Virus record (IMG/VR): IMGVR_UViG_3300038461_000309
Coordinates: 1 to 24,978 of that record
Reading direction: 5' to 3' (one strand)
DNA length: 24,978 nt
DNA from: a virus
Positions 1 to 9,825 of this stretch are shown here, one piece after another. The translations under genes were made by a program, and so were the position numbers. The stretch's first letter is position 1. The number at the start of each line of letters is the position of its first letter. The notes under the pieces were generated by a model that did not search any database, had not been told where the DNA came from, and worked only from the letters and a program-made list of their open reading frames with translations.

Positions 1-248
1 GAATTTTTTTCAGGCATCCCTGAGATATACCCAGAAGTACTTGCAAAAGGCATCGCTATGGGGATCTCGTTGATGACATTGTTGGTGAATAAGATATCAC
101 AAGTCATCGTGAATCGTTCTAAATCGACATACCTAACTATACCTCTTACTAAAGTTAAATCTTTAGCTAAGAAACCAGGGGGTATAGTTGTTCTGTCTGG
201 TCGCCTATAACCGTGGCTTAAAGAATTTATTAAACTTTCAAGACTCAT
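1..248 (-). CDS. Baseplate spike-like OB-fold protein, N-terminal part (runs off left edge)
   Basis: The minus strand is open from an ATG at 248 to the left edge, giving 82 codons with no stop. The visible part ends in a pattern typical of the OB-fold of phage spike/hub-tip proteins (gp5/gpV/gp45-like): GIVRYVDLERF at about residues 36-46, then a run of beta strands, then a glycine-rich turn followed by SGMPEKN at the edge. The gene starts 21 nt after the hub gene and sits where a spike gene is expected in myovirus tail clusters. The Shine-Dalgarno is weak (TTGGATTT). I infer the membrane-puncturing spike or hub-tip role; the diagnostic C-terminal needle is outside the window. A small baseplate wedge protein is the main alternative. 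Confidence 0.6.
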   Translation of the reverse strand, partial: MSLESLINSLSHGYRRPDRTTIPPGFLAKDLTLVRGIVRYVDLERFTMTCDILFTNNVINEIPIAMPFASTSGYISGMPEKN

Positions 249-269
249 ATTAAATCCAATTTTAATATT

Positions 270-2747
270 TTAACGACCGCCATTAGGCCATACATATGTA
301 TTATTCACGGTCCCATTAGGATTTATTATATACGCACCATTAATGTTTGTTGCCCCTGCTGGAGGAGGAGCAAAAGGTGACTTTTTATCTGCAATAACCA
401 ATGCTGTCGCTGTATTATAATAAGTAAAAGAATTTCCTGAAGTATTATTAGGTGTATTTTGTTGAAATCCATAAGTCCAATTTACGGGCCTACCATCCGT
501 CTTAGTTTGGGTATTAACTTCATTAGGTGTTGTAGGAGTACCCGTAGCTGCACCGGATATCTTAGAAGTATTGGTAACTGCATCTGCTTGATTATCTAAT
601 TTAGAAGTAACACTATCATTAAGGGGGCCCAAAGTAACAGAATCTTTTAAAATTAAATTTGCCCCGTAAGGGAATGCTCCTATATGTCTATATCCTCTAT
701 AATCTGTATATGGTATCGTATCTTTAGTTATCATGAGCATCTGATTTGACATTACTGTAGATTTATCCCCAGTAGCATTAGATATGTCTGGATTCTGTGT
801 CGTACCATCTAAGGAAGTTCCTGTTAATGCCGCTGGGACTAATTTATAGGCTCCATTAAATTTAGGACCAGCCATTACGCCCGTTAATCTGAGATGATCT
901 TCTTTATCACTATACATTTTAGCAGCAGCTGGATCTATAACGTCTTGTAACTTCTTGGCTTCTTTATCAGCATTATGTAAAGAGGGATTACTTGTTGTAT
1001 CGTTTATAAATTCATTTTTTTCTACAAATTTTTGTACAAAACCTCTTAGAACTCTTCCTGTAATTGTTGAAGAAGTTACCGCGCTATTATCAGAAGTATT
1101 TACTTGAATAGGCAAATCTGAAGTTAACTCGCCTGTAAAATCATAAATACGTTCTCTTTTTGCTGTTAAGGACAAATCCGTGGTTGCACCAGAACCAAAA
1201 TTAAAAGAATGTGTTATACCTGTTACATAAAAATAAACATCTTTGTGTGTCAGATAAATTGGATACCCCATCCTTAACTCAGGCCTGATAGGTATTGAAA
1301 CATGCCCAGTTGTAGCTTCTGAATTCATTCGTGTCATTTCAGCGGCTGCTATCAAACTTAAAGATGTAGCATCATTACCGTATTGAACATTACCTTTCTG
1401 ATATCTTAAACCATATCGTAACAACAAATCCCAGTCTATATGTAATCCCTGCAAAACTTCTGTATGATTAGGAAGATTCTGGGATGCTGGTGCTGTAAGC
1501 TCCAAATATGTGCATATTGCATCTGCATTAATACCTGAACTAAAATTAAGAACATCGCTTGGATCTATTACATAATAGTTTATATTACCCTTAGTAACAT
1601 CCATGTTATAAAAAGGTGGCTTGAAAACTATAATACCATTTGTATCTAAATAAAATTCCATCTTACTAGCATCACAAACTTTTTTAGCTATATCTAACTT
1701 TGACATCTCTAATGACTCACTACCTGCCGCAAACAAATCTATATCTGAAAAAGGCTGTACTCTTGCAAGTAAATTATAATCCAAGCTAATATTAGGATCT
1801 ATTGGCTTGGATTTAGGATTATATTTTAGAGAAGCTTCTGTAGATCCTGCTGCTACATTACTTTTTGAGCTATCATTAGTACTTCCTGAAATAGCATCAG
1901 ATTGTGGATCTTTATATATATTTATTCTATTAGTTAACCCAAACATTTCTATCTGCAATGATTCCCCAAAAAAATTAAACCTCTTATTCCAATACTCGTT
2001 CATTTTTATAGCTAAAGATCCTATTAACTCTACAGGAAGATTACCAAATTTAGGTAAATTTGCATAAGAAGAACGCTTTGTTTGGATAAAAGCATAGGTA
2101 GCTGAACCATCATCTGTACTCCATTGTGTTTCATACGTTAATGTCTTAATAATATCCCAAGGATTCATTCCTTTAAGTATCGTAGAAAATTTATTAATAC
2201 TAGGGCCACCCACCGATGCTGACCACTCATTAGGACTTACATTTAGCTTTTGATAATTCCACCACCAAAGCATATCGTTACATTGTACAGAAAGTGTATT
2301 TACACCGTCATGGTATTCTTCGGTGACATCGGTTATGAATCCCCAAAAAACTCTATAATAAATAGGATTATTTATACCTTGCTGATTTACAAGGTATCTT
2401 CCTTTCATAAATATCTGTACTTCCATCATTGGTATTATATAAGGGACTTTAACACCACTAGGTAATGTTACCCAATACCCGCTGCTATTACTACTATCTC
2501 TCGAATGTACCCCAGCATAATCAGGTGCGACAATCTGTATACTGGCTTTTCCTGCACCTGGTGAAGTTATTGTAGAATTAGCATTTATAGATATAATCCC
2601 GCCCTGAAGGTCTACATCCTGAGTCCCATTTTTATTTAAAGAAGTCACTATCCTTCCACCGAGAGCCCCATTAATAGTAACAAAAGCATCTGGGGCCAGT
2701 TTTACTACTGTCCTATGATTAAAATTATTGAAATCAAATATAGCCAT
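270..2747 (-). CDS. Baseplate hub protein (gp27/XkdQ-like)
   Basis: An 825-residue virion protein, probably the central baseplate hub that joins the tail tube to the spike. Residues about 108-170 carry a segment of the type PxxRVFWGFITDVxxxYxDGVNTLSVQCNDML, resembling hub domains that begin with a beta-barrel. Residues 353-378 (IAKKVCDASKMEFYLDTNG, then FKPP) and 480-533 (IPIRPELRMGYPIYL, then YFYVTGITHSF and a TTDLSLTAKRER strand) match the usual pattern of late-control-D/XkdQ hub proteins. The C-terminal 290 residues are Asn/Thr/Pro-rich and unrecognised, so the protein is longer than a minimal hub. The start is preceded by AAGGAT and lies 12 nt after the lysin gene. The fold call is based on motif pattern and gene order, not on a database match. 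Confidence 0.7.
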   Translation of the reverse strand: MAIFDFNNFNHRTVVKLAPDAFVTINGALGGRIVTSLNKNGTQDVDLQGGIISINANSTITSPGAGKASIQIVAPDYAGVHSRDSSNSSGYWVTLPSGVKVPYIIPMMEVQIFMKGRYLVNQQGINNPIYYRVFWGFITDVTEEYHDGVNTLSVQCNDMLWWWNYQKLNVSPNEWSASVGGPSINKFSTILKGMNPWDIIKTLTYETQWSTDDGSATYAFIQTKRSSYANLPKFGNLPVELIGSLAIKMNEYWNKRFNFFGESLQIEMFGLTNRINIYKDPQSDAISGSTNDSSKSNVAAGSTEASLKYNPKSKPIDPNISLDYNLLARVQPFSDIDLFAAGSESLEMSKLDIAKKVCDASKMEFYLDTNGIIVFKPPFYNMDVTKGNINYYVIDPSDVLNFSSGINADAICTYLELTAPASQNLPNHTEVLQGLHIDWDLLLRYGLRYQKGNVQYGNDATSLSLIAAAEMTRMNSEATTGHVSIPIRPELRMGYPIYLTHKDVYFYVTGITHSFNFGSGATTDLSLTAKRERIYDFTGELTSDLPIQVNTSDNSAVTSSTITGRVLRGFVQKFVEKNEFINDTTSNPSLHNADKEAKKLQDVIDPAAAKMYSDKEDHLRLTGVMAGPKFNGAYKLVPAALTGTSLDGTTQNPDISNATGDKSTVMSNQMLMITKDTIPYTDYRGYRHIGAFPYGANLILKDSVTLGPLNDSVTSKLDNQADAVTNTSKISGAATGTPTTPNEVNTQTKTDGRPVNWTYGFQQNTPNNTSGNSFTYYNTATALVIADKKSPFAPPPAGATNINGAYIINPNGTVNNTYVWPNGGR

Positions 2748-2759
2748 AAGATCCTTATT

Positions 2760-4151
2760 TTAAATAATCTGCTGTGTTACTTTAGAAGTATTTACCTTAT
2801 TTAAATAATTATAATTATTTAAAACATTAGGAACATACACATTAGCCGTACTTGCAGGTATCGAATGACTATTAGGATAATTAAGTGCATTATCAACAGA
2901 TGTTGGCCCAGCATTGTATGCCGCCACTATTTTATTAACATCCCCACCATATTTTGTCCAAAGAGTATTTATATAAGATACCGCTCCATCTATGTTATCC
3001 TTAGGATCTAAGAAATTCAAGGGTCTTCCTATAGCAGTAGAAAAATTGTCAATATTCTTACTATTAACTTGCATTAAACCATAATCCGTGGAAGTAACTA
3101 CTCCATAAACATTCTTATTTGGATTAACCGCATTTGGATTCCCGCCAGATTCCCACATCATTATAGCTTTAACAAGATTTGGTGGAACTGAAGTACCATA
3201 ATTAGAAATAGCATTAGTTATTAGATCGTTATATGTATTTACATTATTACTCAATTTATTTAAATTTCCTTTATATCCTTTAACTGAAGAAGTCCCCAAA
3301 CTCGAACCATTCCCTATATTCCAACTAGTCCCTATAGTATCAGAAGCAACAGGCTTTTGAAAAACAATATCTTGTTGAGTAGTATCTAAAGACACTGTCT
3401 CATCATAGGTATAGCTACCAGCTGTTTGGACTATAATACTTTTTACTGTATTACAACCAGTAGGTCCACACATTTTTAAATGTCCACTAACAGGTTCTCC
3501 TCTTAACCCTGATATTATGAATTCGAAGTTAAAATTAAAACGAAAGGGTGCCTCTGCTGTTTCATCTATAGTAAAAGAGTTAAAAGAACCTATATAATCC
3601 CCGTCATCATAGCTTATTTTTATCAAATCCATTACACTAATAACCCTACCTCTATTAACTCCTACAGCATCGAATAAGTCTTTATTTTCAGGCCCACTTA
3701 AAAAGTAATAACCATTATTTTTAAATATGGCAAGAATTGATATAAAATTTCTAAATGATAAAGACGACCTTCTACTTAACGCTGTAAGACCGCTGCCTCC
3801 AACATAAAAAGCTGCTGTAGACCCGTTTGCTAAAATAGTGGGTTGACCTCTACCCCATAAAGTAGATACCCAACCTTCTCTCGTATATGAATCACCAGAA
3901 ATAGTCGTTTGCCCAAAAGTTACATCAGACGGATTAACCATAAGAATCAAACTAATAACATCACTATCAGTCTGTTGGTTATATATCGATATCGAGAACT
4001 GTTTTAAACCTGGGACTGAAGCTATCGCTGTTTGATCTAAGGAAGTATCAATAATACCACCTGGATTTACAACAAAACCCCCACCTTGATGAGAGGTTAT
4101 CATATTAAAATAAGAAAAATTAGTATAATTTCTTTTTTCAGAATCTATCAT
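2760..4151 (-). CDS. Baseplate/tail protein with C-terminal lytic transglycosylase (SLT) domain
   Basis: 463 residues in two parts. Residues about 68-215 form a beta-rich domain also present in the preceding 336-aa protein (NP near 73, GWVSTLWG at 93-100, GSTAAFY at 110-116, PFRFNFNFEF at 202-211). Residues about 305-425 are a goose-lysozyme/SLT-type transglycosylase: the MMWESGGNP motif puts the catalytic glutamate at E334, followed by YGLMQV at 357-362 and AAYNAG at 410-415. The enzyme cleaves peptidoglycan glycan strands, and as a baseplate component it would open the wall locally during infection. The start lies 2 nt after the stop of the upstream gene (TAATTATG), suggesting translational coupling. 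There is no signal peptide, which fits a virion protein rather than a secreted enzyme. Confidence 0.82.
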   Translation of the reverse strand: MIDSEKRNYTNFSYFNMITSHQGGGFVVNPGGIIDTSLDQTAIASVPGLKQFSISIYNQQTDSDVISLILMVNPSDVTFGQTTISGDSYTREGWVSTLWGRGQPTILANGSTAAFYVGGSGLTALSRRSSLSFRNFISILAIFKNNGYYFLSGPENKDLFDAVGVNRGRVISVMDLIKISYDDGDYIGSFNSFTIDETAEAPFRFNFNFEFIISGLRGEPVSGHLKMCGPTGCNTVKSIIVQTAGSYTYDETVSLDTTQQDIVFQKPVASDTIGTSWNIGNGSSLGTSSVKGYKGNLNKLSNNVNTYNDLITNAISNYGTSVPPNLVKAIMMWESGGNPNAVNPNKNVYGVVTSTDYGLMQVNSKNIDNFSTAIGRPLNFLDPKDNIDGAVSYINTLWTKYGGDVNKIVAAYNAGPTSVDNALNYPNSHSIPASTANVYVPNVLNNYNYLNKVNTSKVTQQII

Positions 4152-4153
4152 AA

Positions 4154-5164
4154 TTATATTGTATCTAAGTTGTAAAGGGTTCTTTCCGCTTTAAATATTA
4201 TATTATATTTTAACCTGAAAGGGACTGACGCATCCTCTATTATATCAAATGTTTCAAATCTACCGAATAGTGTTAAATAATCATAGTACATTTTAATATA
4301 AAGTCTTTCCTTCATCATACCTTTTCTCGGATGATTATTCACAAATTCAGGATTATTATACATAAATTCTTTTACTGATAAGCTATCTGACGCTTCATAG
4401 TCATCAGATCCTTGATATATACACCCATTAACCTGATAATAATAAATCAATTCCTTTATAAAAGCATATGCCGCTGTTTGATCCCTGAACTCATTAGTTA
4501 AACCATTATCCAATGTAAAAAATGAAAAAGTTGAACCACTTAAGCTTATGGTATCTATATCATCTCCCCAATGTTCTTCGACCCATCCAGTCATTGCCAT
4601 AGATCTAGTTATTTTTTTTCCTGAAGTTACCGTTAATGTGTCAGGATTAGGAGTTAATTTGAGAGTTTCAATATAGTTCCCTTGAAATTGTACCCCTTGT
4701 AGTGCTCCCGTGCTATCTACCATCTCAAAGAAAACAGGGGTACCATTAAATTTCTGTAATGTATTAGGGATCTCATATATATTTGTTCCCCCGGGTATAG
4801 GAACTTTATACATATCTTGAAAATCTGGATCATCCGCACTCACTCTTACAGAATTAAAATTTAATGATTTAGAATTTATTGAATATAACGTTTGAGAGTT
4901 TGTACTACTCTGAGCTACTTGGGTATTATTTTGTGCTGGGATCTCAATAGGATTTTGACTTGGTACAGTAGCTTGTTGTGCATAGGCATCAGTAAGTGTA
5001 GGAGAAAGAAGGAGGGGCAACAAAATAGATGACACATTACCTAAATTTGGAGTATTGTATCCGGCTACAGAAGTAGTATCTACAGCTGCAACAGATGTAC
5101 TCATAGGAATAGCAGGATAAGCTGAATTAATAGATATCGAGGTAATACTTGTTGTATTTGCCAT
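4154..5164 (-). CDS. Baseplate/tail adaptor protein, paralogous to the lysin N-terminal domain
   Basis: 336 residues directly downstream of the tape measure gene. The first 110 residues are Ser/Thr/Ala/Asn-rich and low in complexity. Residues about 168-329 match the N-terminal domain of the next gene's product: NP at 173-174, GWVEEHWG at 193-200, GSTFSFF at 210-216, then GRFETFDI and PFRLKYNIIF near 301-324. The two therefore look like paralogues that sit side by side in the baseplate. This position is occupied by XkdP/gp53-type adaptor proteins in other contractile tails. No catalytic domain or transmembrane segment is seen. TTAGGG upstream of the ATG serves as a Shine-Dalgarno, 13 nt after the tape measure stop. 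The structural role is likely; the exact name is not known. Confidence 0.7.
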   Translation of the reverse strand: MANTTSITSISINSAYPAIPMSTSVAAVDTTSVAGYNTPNLGNVSSILLPLLLSPTLTDAYAQQATVPSQNPIEIPAQNNTQVAQSSTNSQTLYSINSKSLNFNSVRVSADDPDFQDMYKVPIPGGTNIYEIPNTLQKFNGTPVFFEMVDSTGALQGVQFQGNYIETLKLTPNPDTLTVTSGKKITRSMAMTGWVEEHWGDDIDTISLSGSTFSFFTLDNGLTNEFRDQTAAYAFIKELIYYYQVNGCIYQGSDDYEASDSLSVKEFMYNNPEFVNNHPRKGMMKERLYIKMYYDYLTLFGRFETFDIIEDASVPFRLKYNIIFKAERTLYNLDTI

Positions 5165-5177
5165 ATAAATACCCTAA

Positions 5178-8100
5178 TTATACCTTTGCAAGCATCTTTT
5201 CACGTTCATGTTTTAATATCACTTGCTCTACCATCTGTGTAAGTTTTTGCCCTGCCTGCCTTACAACAACAGGATCTTCTATATTTCCATTTACTTGGAT
5301 ACCACCTAAATTTATTTGATAGCTGGCATTACTTCCTTCAGCTCCTTTAGCCATAGGAGCATCAAATAGCCCCATCTTACTTAAAACTTCATTAACAAAC
5401 GCACCTGATTTACCAGCAATACCAATAGATGGATTAAAAGCTATATCCCCTTTATCCAATAATGCTAAACCTGCTTGAGTTGCTTTGAAATCTTTTACTG
5501 ATGGCGGTGGCCCTGGTGTTTTGGCGGTCTCCGGTACTGTTCCTGGGGCTTGAGGTGCTGTTGGTAAATCAATATTTTTATGAACTTTGGATTTATATTC
5601 ATTATCTTTTTTAGCCTTTTCAGAGATATTTATGCTTTCATTATTTATAAGTTCTTCTTGAGCCCTTTGAGCCTCTGTAGCATTTAAATGATTGCTCATG
5701 AGATTTTTTATACTTGATTTCAATATAGAGTTATACTGATCTATATTTTTTAAAAGTTGATCCTTCTTTTCTTTTTCCTTATCTGATAAATCTTTTTTTT
5801 GATTAAGATCTTTGAGTTCAGCATCAGCTTTTAATTTTTCAACTCCTGCTGTTGCTGCGGATATTTTTTGATAAGGGGTGTCTCCATACCCACCCATTGC
5901 ATATGTTGTTTTTGATTCTGCTCCTTTGGCACCTTCCATTTTATCTCGTTTATCTGAAGCTAATAAGGATACATCACCCCCTATACCTAAAACACCTTTT
6001 AGCATCTCCTTCATTATACCTGATTGATCAAGTTTATCCGCTGCCATATATTTAAGGGAATCTTTAGCTATATCCAGATAGTCAGCCGCAGAAGTTGTAC
6101 TCTTTATCATTTCTAATTCATTATCATTTAATGTATCATAACCTTCCTCATCAACCTTTTTAGCTTTCATGGATTCATCAACTAACTGTCTCGTTTTTAT
6201 TTTACCAGGTTTTAAAAACTTAGTAGATTCTTGCTTAGAAATTGTATCATTACCCTTCTTAAGGGCGTCTAAAGCACTAATAATATCATCTGAGGACAAA
6301 TCCCCTGATGATATCATATCAATCATATTTTTGGCATATTTTTCAGATTCAAGGTCGCTCATTTTAGAGTCCTGACCTTGCTTCCTAAAAGCATCTTTTA
6401 AATCTGATAATTTTTCAGGAGATGATGAGTTAGCTTTTCCGTACTCAACTAATTTCTTTGTATATTCTATTTGTTGCTCATTACCACCAATAGCATCACC
6501 TAATTTTCCTTCAAAAGTTTTTGACAAGTCATTATAATTACTAGCTATAGTACTCTTGGCATCCTCTACAGCTCTTAGTAACTCTGGACCTATATTTAAA
6601 CCTTTTTGTAATGCTACTAATTTTGCAGTATAATTACCAGGATCAGTATTATCTTCTATTTGACCCATTACTTGAGCTAAATTCCCTGTTAAAAGATCTC
6701 GATACTGTTGTAACTCTCCAACAGCTCCAGATTTTTGATAATCTTCTACCGCTTTATTAAAACCTGAAAGTCTAACATTAGCACTCTTCATTTCTTTTTC
6801 TAAGTTATTAATCGAATTTTTCAATTCGCCTTGTTTATCTTTATCTCCTGCTTTCTCAGCTGCCTCCAATTGATTTGTTAAATCAGCTAATTTTTTCTCA
6901 TTTTCCTTTAAAGGAGCTCCCCACATCTCTTTTGCCGATTTTTGCATTATCTCTACTAAACCTTTACCAGCCATACCAAAAGTTATTTGCAACTGCTTCC
7001 AATCCATCTTATTAAAAGCCTGCATATAATCGTTGGCTGCTTGTGCGGCATCCTTAAAACTTAGTGTGCTTTCTTTCATGAACATATTTAAAGCACCTGA
7101 TGCCTGTTTTGTATAATTGCCAAGAAAGGATAAAGCACTCACAGAATTCTGTATAGCTGAATAAAATTTATTAGAAGTAACCCCAGCCTTTGTAGCTTCA
7201 AATCCTAAAGATTGAAGAGATTTCCTGGAATCATCAAATGTAGTAGTAAGATCCATCATCTGTTCCGATATAACTTTCCCTGCATCCTCAAAAGATATCC
7301 CCAAATCTATATTTGTTTTTCTAACCATCTTTATAGCATTGTCATATCCACCGGCTAAACCGGAAAAAGCTTTAGCAGGTAATCCTACACCAGCTACAGC
7401 TTTAAACATACCCTGGATATCTTCCGCTTTAAGACCTAATTTTAAGTTTCTATTTAAACTGAATATAGCATCATTAAAATTCTTCATATCCCCTTTAATG
7501 TCTTTTAAACCTACTGTTGGCCCAGCCATCTCAAGAAATGTTTTATTTAAACCTTTTAAAAATTTGTCTAATTCTATACCAGCGGAAACTAAAGCTGAAA
7601 TAGCCCCTATTACTGCAAAAATCCAGCTCATTTTACTTAACATACCTAAAGCCGTTGAAAGTGCTTTAACAACTGTAACCATCATCCCTAATCCCTTAGT
7701 AGCTTTAGTGAAAGAAGCGCCAGCATCCCCAACATCACCCCCAACACCAACTTTTCCTAATATCCCTTTTCCTTTACCTAAACCAGCACCTTTCGAAGCA
7801 TTTCCTATAATGCCAACAGTACCTTCTTGAATATCTTTTTCAAGTTTACCTTTTACCAAAGATTTATTTTTACCTGAACCTTTTATCCCTTCCCCTATAA
7901 TATCAGCACCACCTTTTTGAATCTCTTTTCCTGTTCTTCCTTTTGTTAAAGATTTATTCTTACCGGCACCCTTCATAGCATTACCTAAAATATCAGCTGC
8001 ACCTTTTTGAATATCTTTTTCATCTCCTAACCCAGCTGCTCCTTTTGACCCTGATAAAGCTTCAGCCCATTCAGCCATACTTTGACTAGATTTTTCTATA

Positions 8101-8765
8101 TCCTCAGCAGCATCAGATCCCCCTTTAAGCCATTTTAAAGGGTTTAATGATTTATTCTTAAAAGGCTTAAAAACACTACTTAAAGCATCATCTAAGTCTC
8201 CCGCTATATTACCTGTAACTCTTCCACCGCCTTTTCCTATATGTTCTCTTTTTTCTTCTATTCTACGTGGAGCACCAAAACCAAATTTCTTTTCGTATTC
8301 TTCTCTCTTTTTATTCTGTTTTTGTTCCAATGCCGTTTCAGCAGCTATAGTTTTTTTCTCTGCTTCGAATCTCTTCTCAACATATTTGATTTGATTTCTT
8401 AAACGTGCTTTATCTGCAAGTTGTTGCTTTTTAGTTAACTTGATTATGTCTTCATATTCTGCTACTTCTGATGCTCGATGAGATTGAACATATTTCCGCT
8501 GCTTTTCTTTTGTTTTTGCATCAGTTTTCCCTAAAGAATTTAAAACCTTATATCTATCTATTTTTTTACTTAAAGACTTTAATTCTTCTTCAGTATTCTG
8601 TAATTGTTCCGAAGATATAGACCTGGATTTTGAAGTAGCTTTATTTATATCCCCAATGCTTTTTTCTCTAGCCTTATACAAGTCATTGAGTATACGCTCC
8701 TGCTCAACTTGAGAACGAGCATTTTTAAGTTTCTCAACACTACTTTTTAGATCGTCGTTAGCCAT
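5178..8765 (-). CDS. Tail tape measure protein
   Basis: The longest gene in the window (1195 residues), placed after the tube and chaperone genes as tape measures are. The N-terminal 180 residues are highly charged and coiled-coil-like. Residues about 249-340 hold three roughly 30-residue tandem repeats (xxIQKGxADIxGxxxKGxGKNKSL type), rich in Gly and Lys. Residues about 358-405 are hydrophobic, as in tape measure proteins that cross the membrane during DNA ejection. Long alpha-helical Lys/Glu/Asp-rich stretches follow, and the C-terminus ends in a small beta motif (YQINLGGIQVNGNIED) plus a helix. Tape length sets tail length; 1195 residues would suggest a tail in the 150-200 nm range if the usual proportionality holds (inference). 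The start has TAGGAAT upstream, overlapping the end of the previous gene. Confidence 0.87.
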   Translation of the reverse strand: MANDDLKSSVEKLKNARSQVEQERILNDLYKAREKSIGDINKATSKSRSISSEQLQNTEEELKSLSKKIDRYKVLNSLGKTDAKTKEKQRKYVQSHRASEVAEYEDIIKLTKKQQLADKARLRNQIKYVEKRFEAEKKTIAAETALEQKQNKKREEYEKKFGFGAPRRIEEKREHIGKGGGRVTGNIAGDLDDALSSVFKPFKNKSLNPLKWLKGGSDAAEDIEKSSQSMAEWAEALSGSKGAAGLGDEKDIQKGAADILGNAMKGAGKNKSLTKGRTGKEIQKGGADIIGEGIKGSGKNKSLVKGKLEKDIQEGTVGIIGNASKGAGLGKGKGILGKVGVGGDVGDAGASFTKATKGLGMMVTVVKALSTALGMLSKMSWIFAVIGAISALVSAGIELDKFLKGLNKTFLEMAGPTVGLKDIKGDMKNFNDAIFSLNRNLKLGLKAEDIQGMFKAVAGVGLPAKAFSGLAGGYDNAIKMVRKTNIDLGISFEDAGKVISEQMMDLTTTFDDSRKSLQSLGFEATKAGVTSNKFYSAIQNSVSALSFLGNYTKQASGALNMFMKESTLSFKDAAQAANDYMQAFNKMDWKQLQITFGMAGKGLVEIMQKSAKEMWGAPLKENEKKLADLTNQLEAAEKAGDKDKQGELKNSINNLEKEMKSANVRLSGFNKAVEDYQKSGAVGELQQYRDLLTGNLAQVMGQIEDNTDPGNYTAKLVALQKGLNIGPELLRAVEDAKSTIASNYNDLSKTFEGKLGDAIGGNEQQIEYTKKLVEYGKANSSSPEKLSDLKDAFRKQGQDSKMSDLESEKYAKNMIDMISSGDLSSDDIISALDALKKGNDTISKQESTKFLKPGKIKTRQLVDESMKAKKVDEEGYDTLNDNELEMIKSTTSAADYLDIAKDSLKYMAADKLDQSGIMKEMLKGVLGIGGDVSLLASDKRDKMEGAKGAESKTTYAMGGYGDTPYQKISAATAGVEKLKADAELKDLNQKKDLSDKEKEKKDQLLKNIDQYNSILKSSIKNLMSNHLNATEAQRAQEELINNESINISEKAKKDNEYKSKVHKNIDLPTAPQAPGTVPETAKTPGPPPSVKDFKATQAGLALLDKGDIAFNPSIGIAGKSGAFVNEVLSKMGLFDAPMAKGAEGSNASYQINLGGIQVNGNIEDPVVVRQAGQKLTQMVEQVILKHEREKMLAKV
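7746..8021 (-). repeat. Three 30-residue coding repeats in the tape measure gene
   Basis: Codons for residues about 249-340 encode three tandem copies of an xxIQKGxADIxGxxxKGxGKNKSL-type unit. The third copy is degenerate. They are Gly/Lys-rich and lie between the N-terminal coiled coil and the hydrophobic segment. Confidence 0.75.
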
Positions 8766-8773
8766 GATAATTC

Positions 8774-9823
8774 CTACTTATTACTTTTAATAACAGTCCC
8801 ACTGACTTTTTTAATGACATCCTCATTACTATACTTCTTCTCCAAAGGATCAGACGGTCTTACTACCCCTGGAATAACTTTTTTACTCATCAATCTTTTA
8901 ACTTCCTCAGGGGTAGCAATCCTGGAATCTTCCATTTTAGTAAAATCAATATCTTTATTAAGTTTTTCTCTATAGGCTTTTTGCTTTTCTGATAGTAATC
9001 TCTTTGCTTCCTCGGACTTTTCTTTTTGTTCTTTTATCCAGTTATCGATAAAAGCATCATGCTTATCTATATTCCCGGACATTTCTCTGTTGAGCTCTCT
9101 TACTATATCCTCTCGAGTCTTTAACGGAACTGCCCACCCATCCTTCTCTTCCTTCTTCTTAAGTATCCTTCTTTTATCATATCCATATTTTGCTATGTCT
9201 TTTCTTAGCTCTTCCAATTCAGTCTTATGAAATTCATATTTATTCTCTATGCTTTTACAGCCTTTGCTATTCATGGAGGAGGCTACCATTAAAGAAAGCC
9301 TAAAATCCCTATTGTAGCCCTCCTCTGAATCCAACTGCTGATTTATGGCTACCCAGCTTTCCTGAGTACTATTTATACCTATTTTATCAGAACCTTCAAT
9401 ACCATAAAAGTTAAGGTTATTAACTCCTCTATAAATATTCCATAAGACTCTTGATCTATCCGTGTAACAAAAACCCTCTAAGAAATCTAAAGAATCAATA
9501 TATTCTTTATGCAAATCATTAGTATCAGTCAATATCTTAGAAAAGGCTGTTACAGGTATGTCCTTATAAAAGTCAATTAATTCCGGAATATTCTTATTTC
9601 TGTCTATCAAAAAATTGTTCCCATCAACCATAAAAGTAGAAAAAGCTAATCTACATAATGATAACTGATCAGATTGATCTGGGGTATAAAAAGATATCAA
9701 TTTATACTCTTTATCGGATATAGTTTTAAGAATAATAGTATTATCCTTGTAACATATGCCTCTACATAAAAAACCATATGTTATAATATTTTCAAGGTTA
9801 CTATAAGCTTTTTCTATCTCCAT
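8774..9823 (-). CDS. Putative second tail assembly chaperone / tail protein (gpT position)
   Basis: 349 residues lying between the probable chaperone and the tape measure, starting 2 nt after the upstream stop. The N-terminal 190 residues are globular and not recognised, with WVAINQQLD, then EEGYNRDFRLSLMVASSMN at about 152-178. From about residue 190 the protein is strongly charged and helical (Lys/Glu/Arg), probably coiled coil. In many tailed phages this slot holds the longer chaperone form, made by a programmed -1 frameshift (gpG/gpGT). Here it is a separate gene with its own ATG, and the overlap in the -1 frame is only two codons, so frameshifting looks unlikely. The role is inferred from position. 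It could instead be a minor tail component. Confidence 0.5.
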   Translation of the reverse strand: MEIEKAYSNLENIITYGFLCRGICYKDNTIILKTISDKEYKLISFYTPDQSDQLSLCRLAFSTFMVDGNNFLIDRNKNIPELIDFYKDIPVTAFSKILTDTNDLHKEYIDSLDFLEGFCYTDRSRVLWNIYRGVNNLNFYGIEGSDKIGINSTQESWVAINQQLDSEEGYNRDFRLSLMVASSMNSKGCKSIENKYEFHKTELEELRKDIAKYGYDKRRILKKKEEKDGWAVPLKTREDIVRELNREMSGNIDKHDAFIDNWIKEQKEKSEEAKRLLSEKQKAYREKLNKDIDFTKMEDSRIATPEEVKRLMSKKVIPGVVRPSDPLEKKYSNEDVIKKVSGTVIKSNK

Positions 9824-9825
9824 GT

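Noticed and set aside
6283-6314. 13-bp imperfect inverted repeat in the tape measure gene
   Set aside because: It has a central mismatch and sits in repetitive Ser/Asp codons. In a 3.6-kb AT-rich gene this is compatible with chance.
7339-7830. Plus-strand open frame of 163 codons opposite the tape measure gene
   Set aside because: It is Pro/Ala-rich, has no ribosome site, and mirrors the Gly/Lys-rich codons of the real gene. The same holds for the other plus-strand frames, such as 11281-11796 and 15113-15529.
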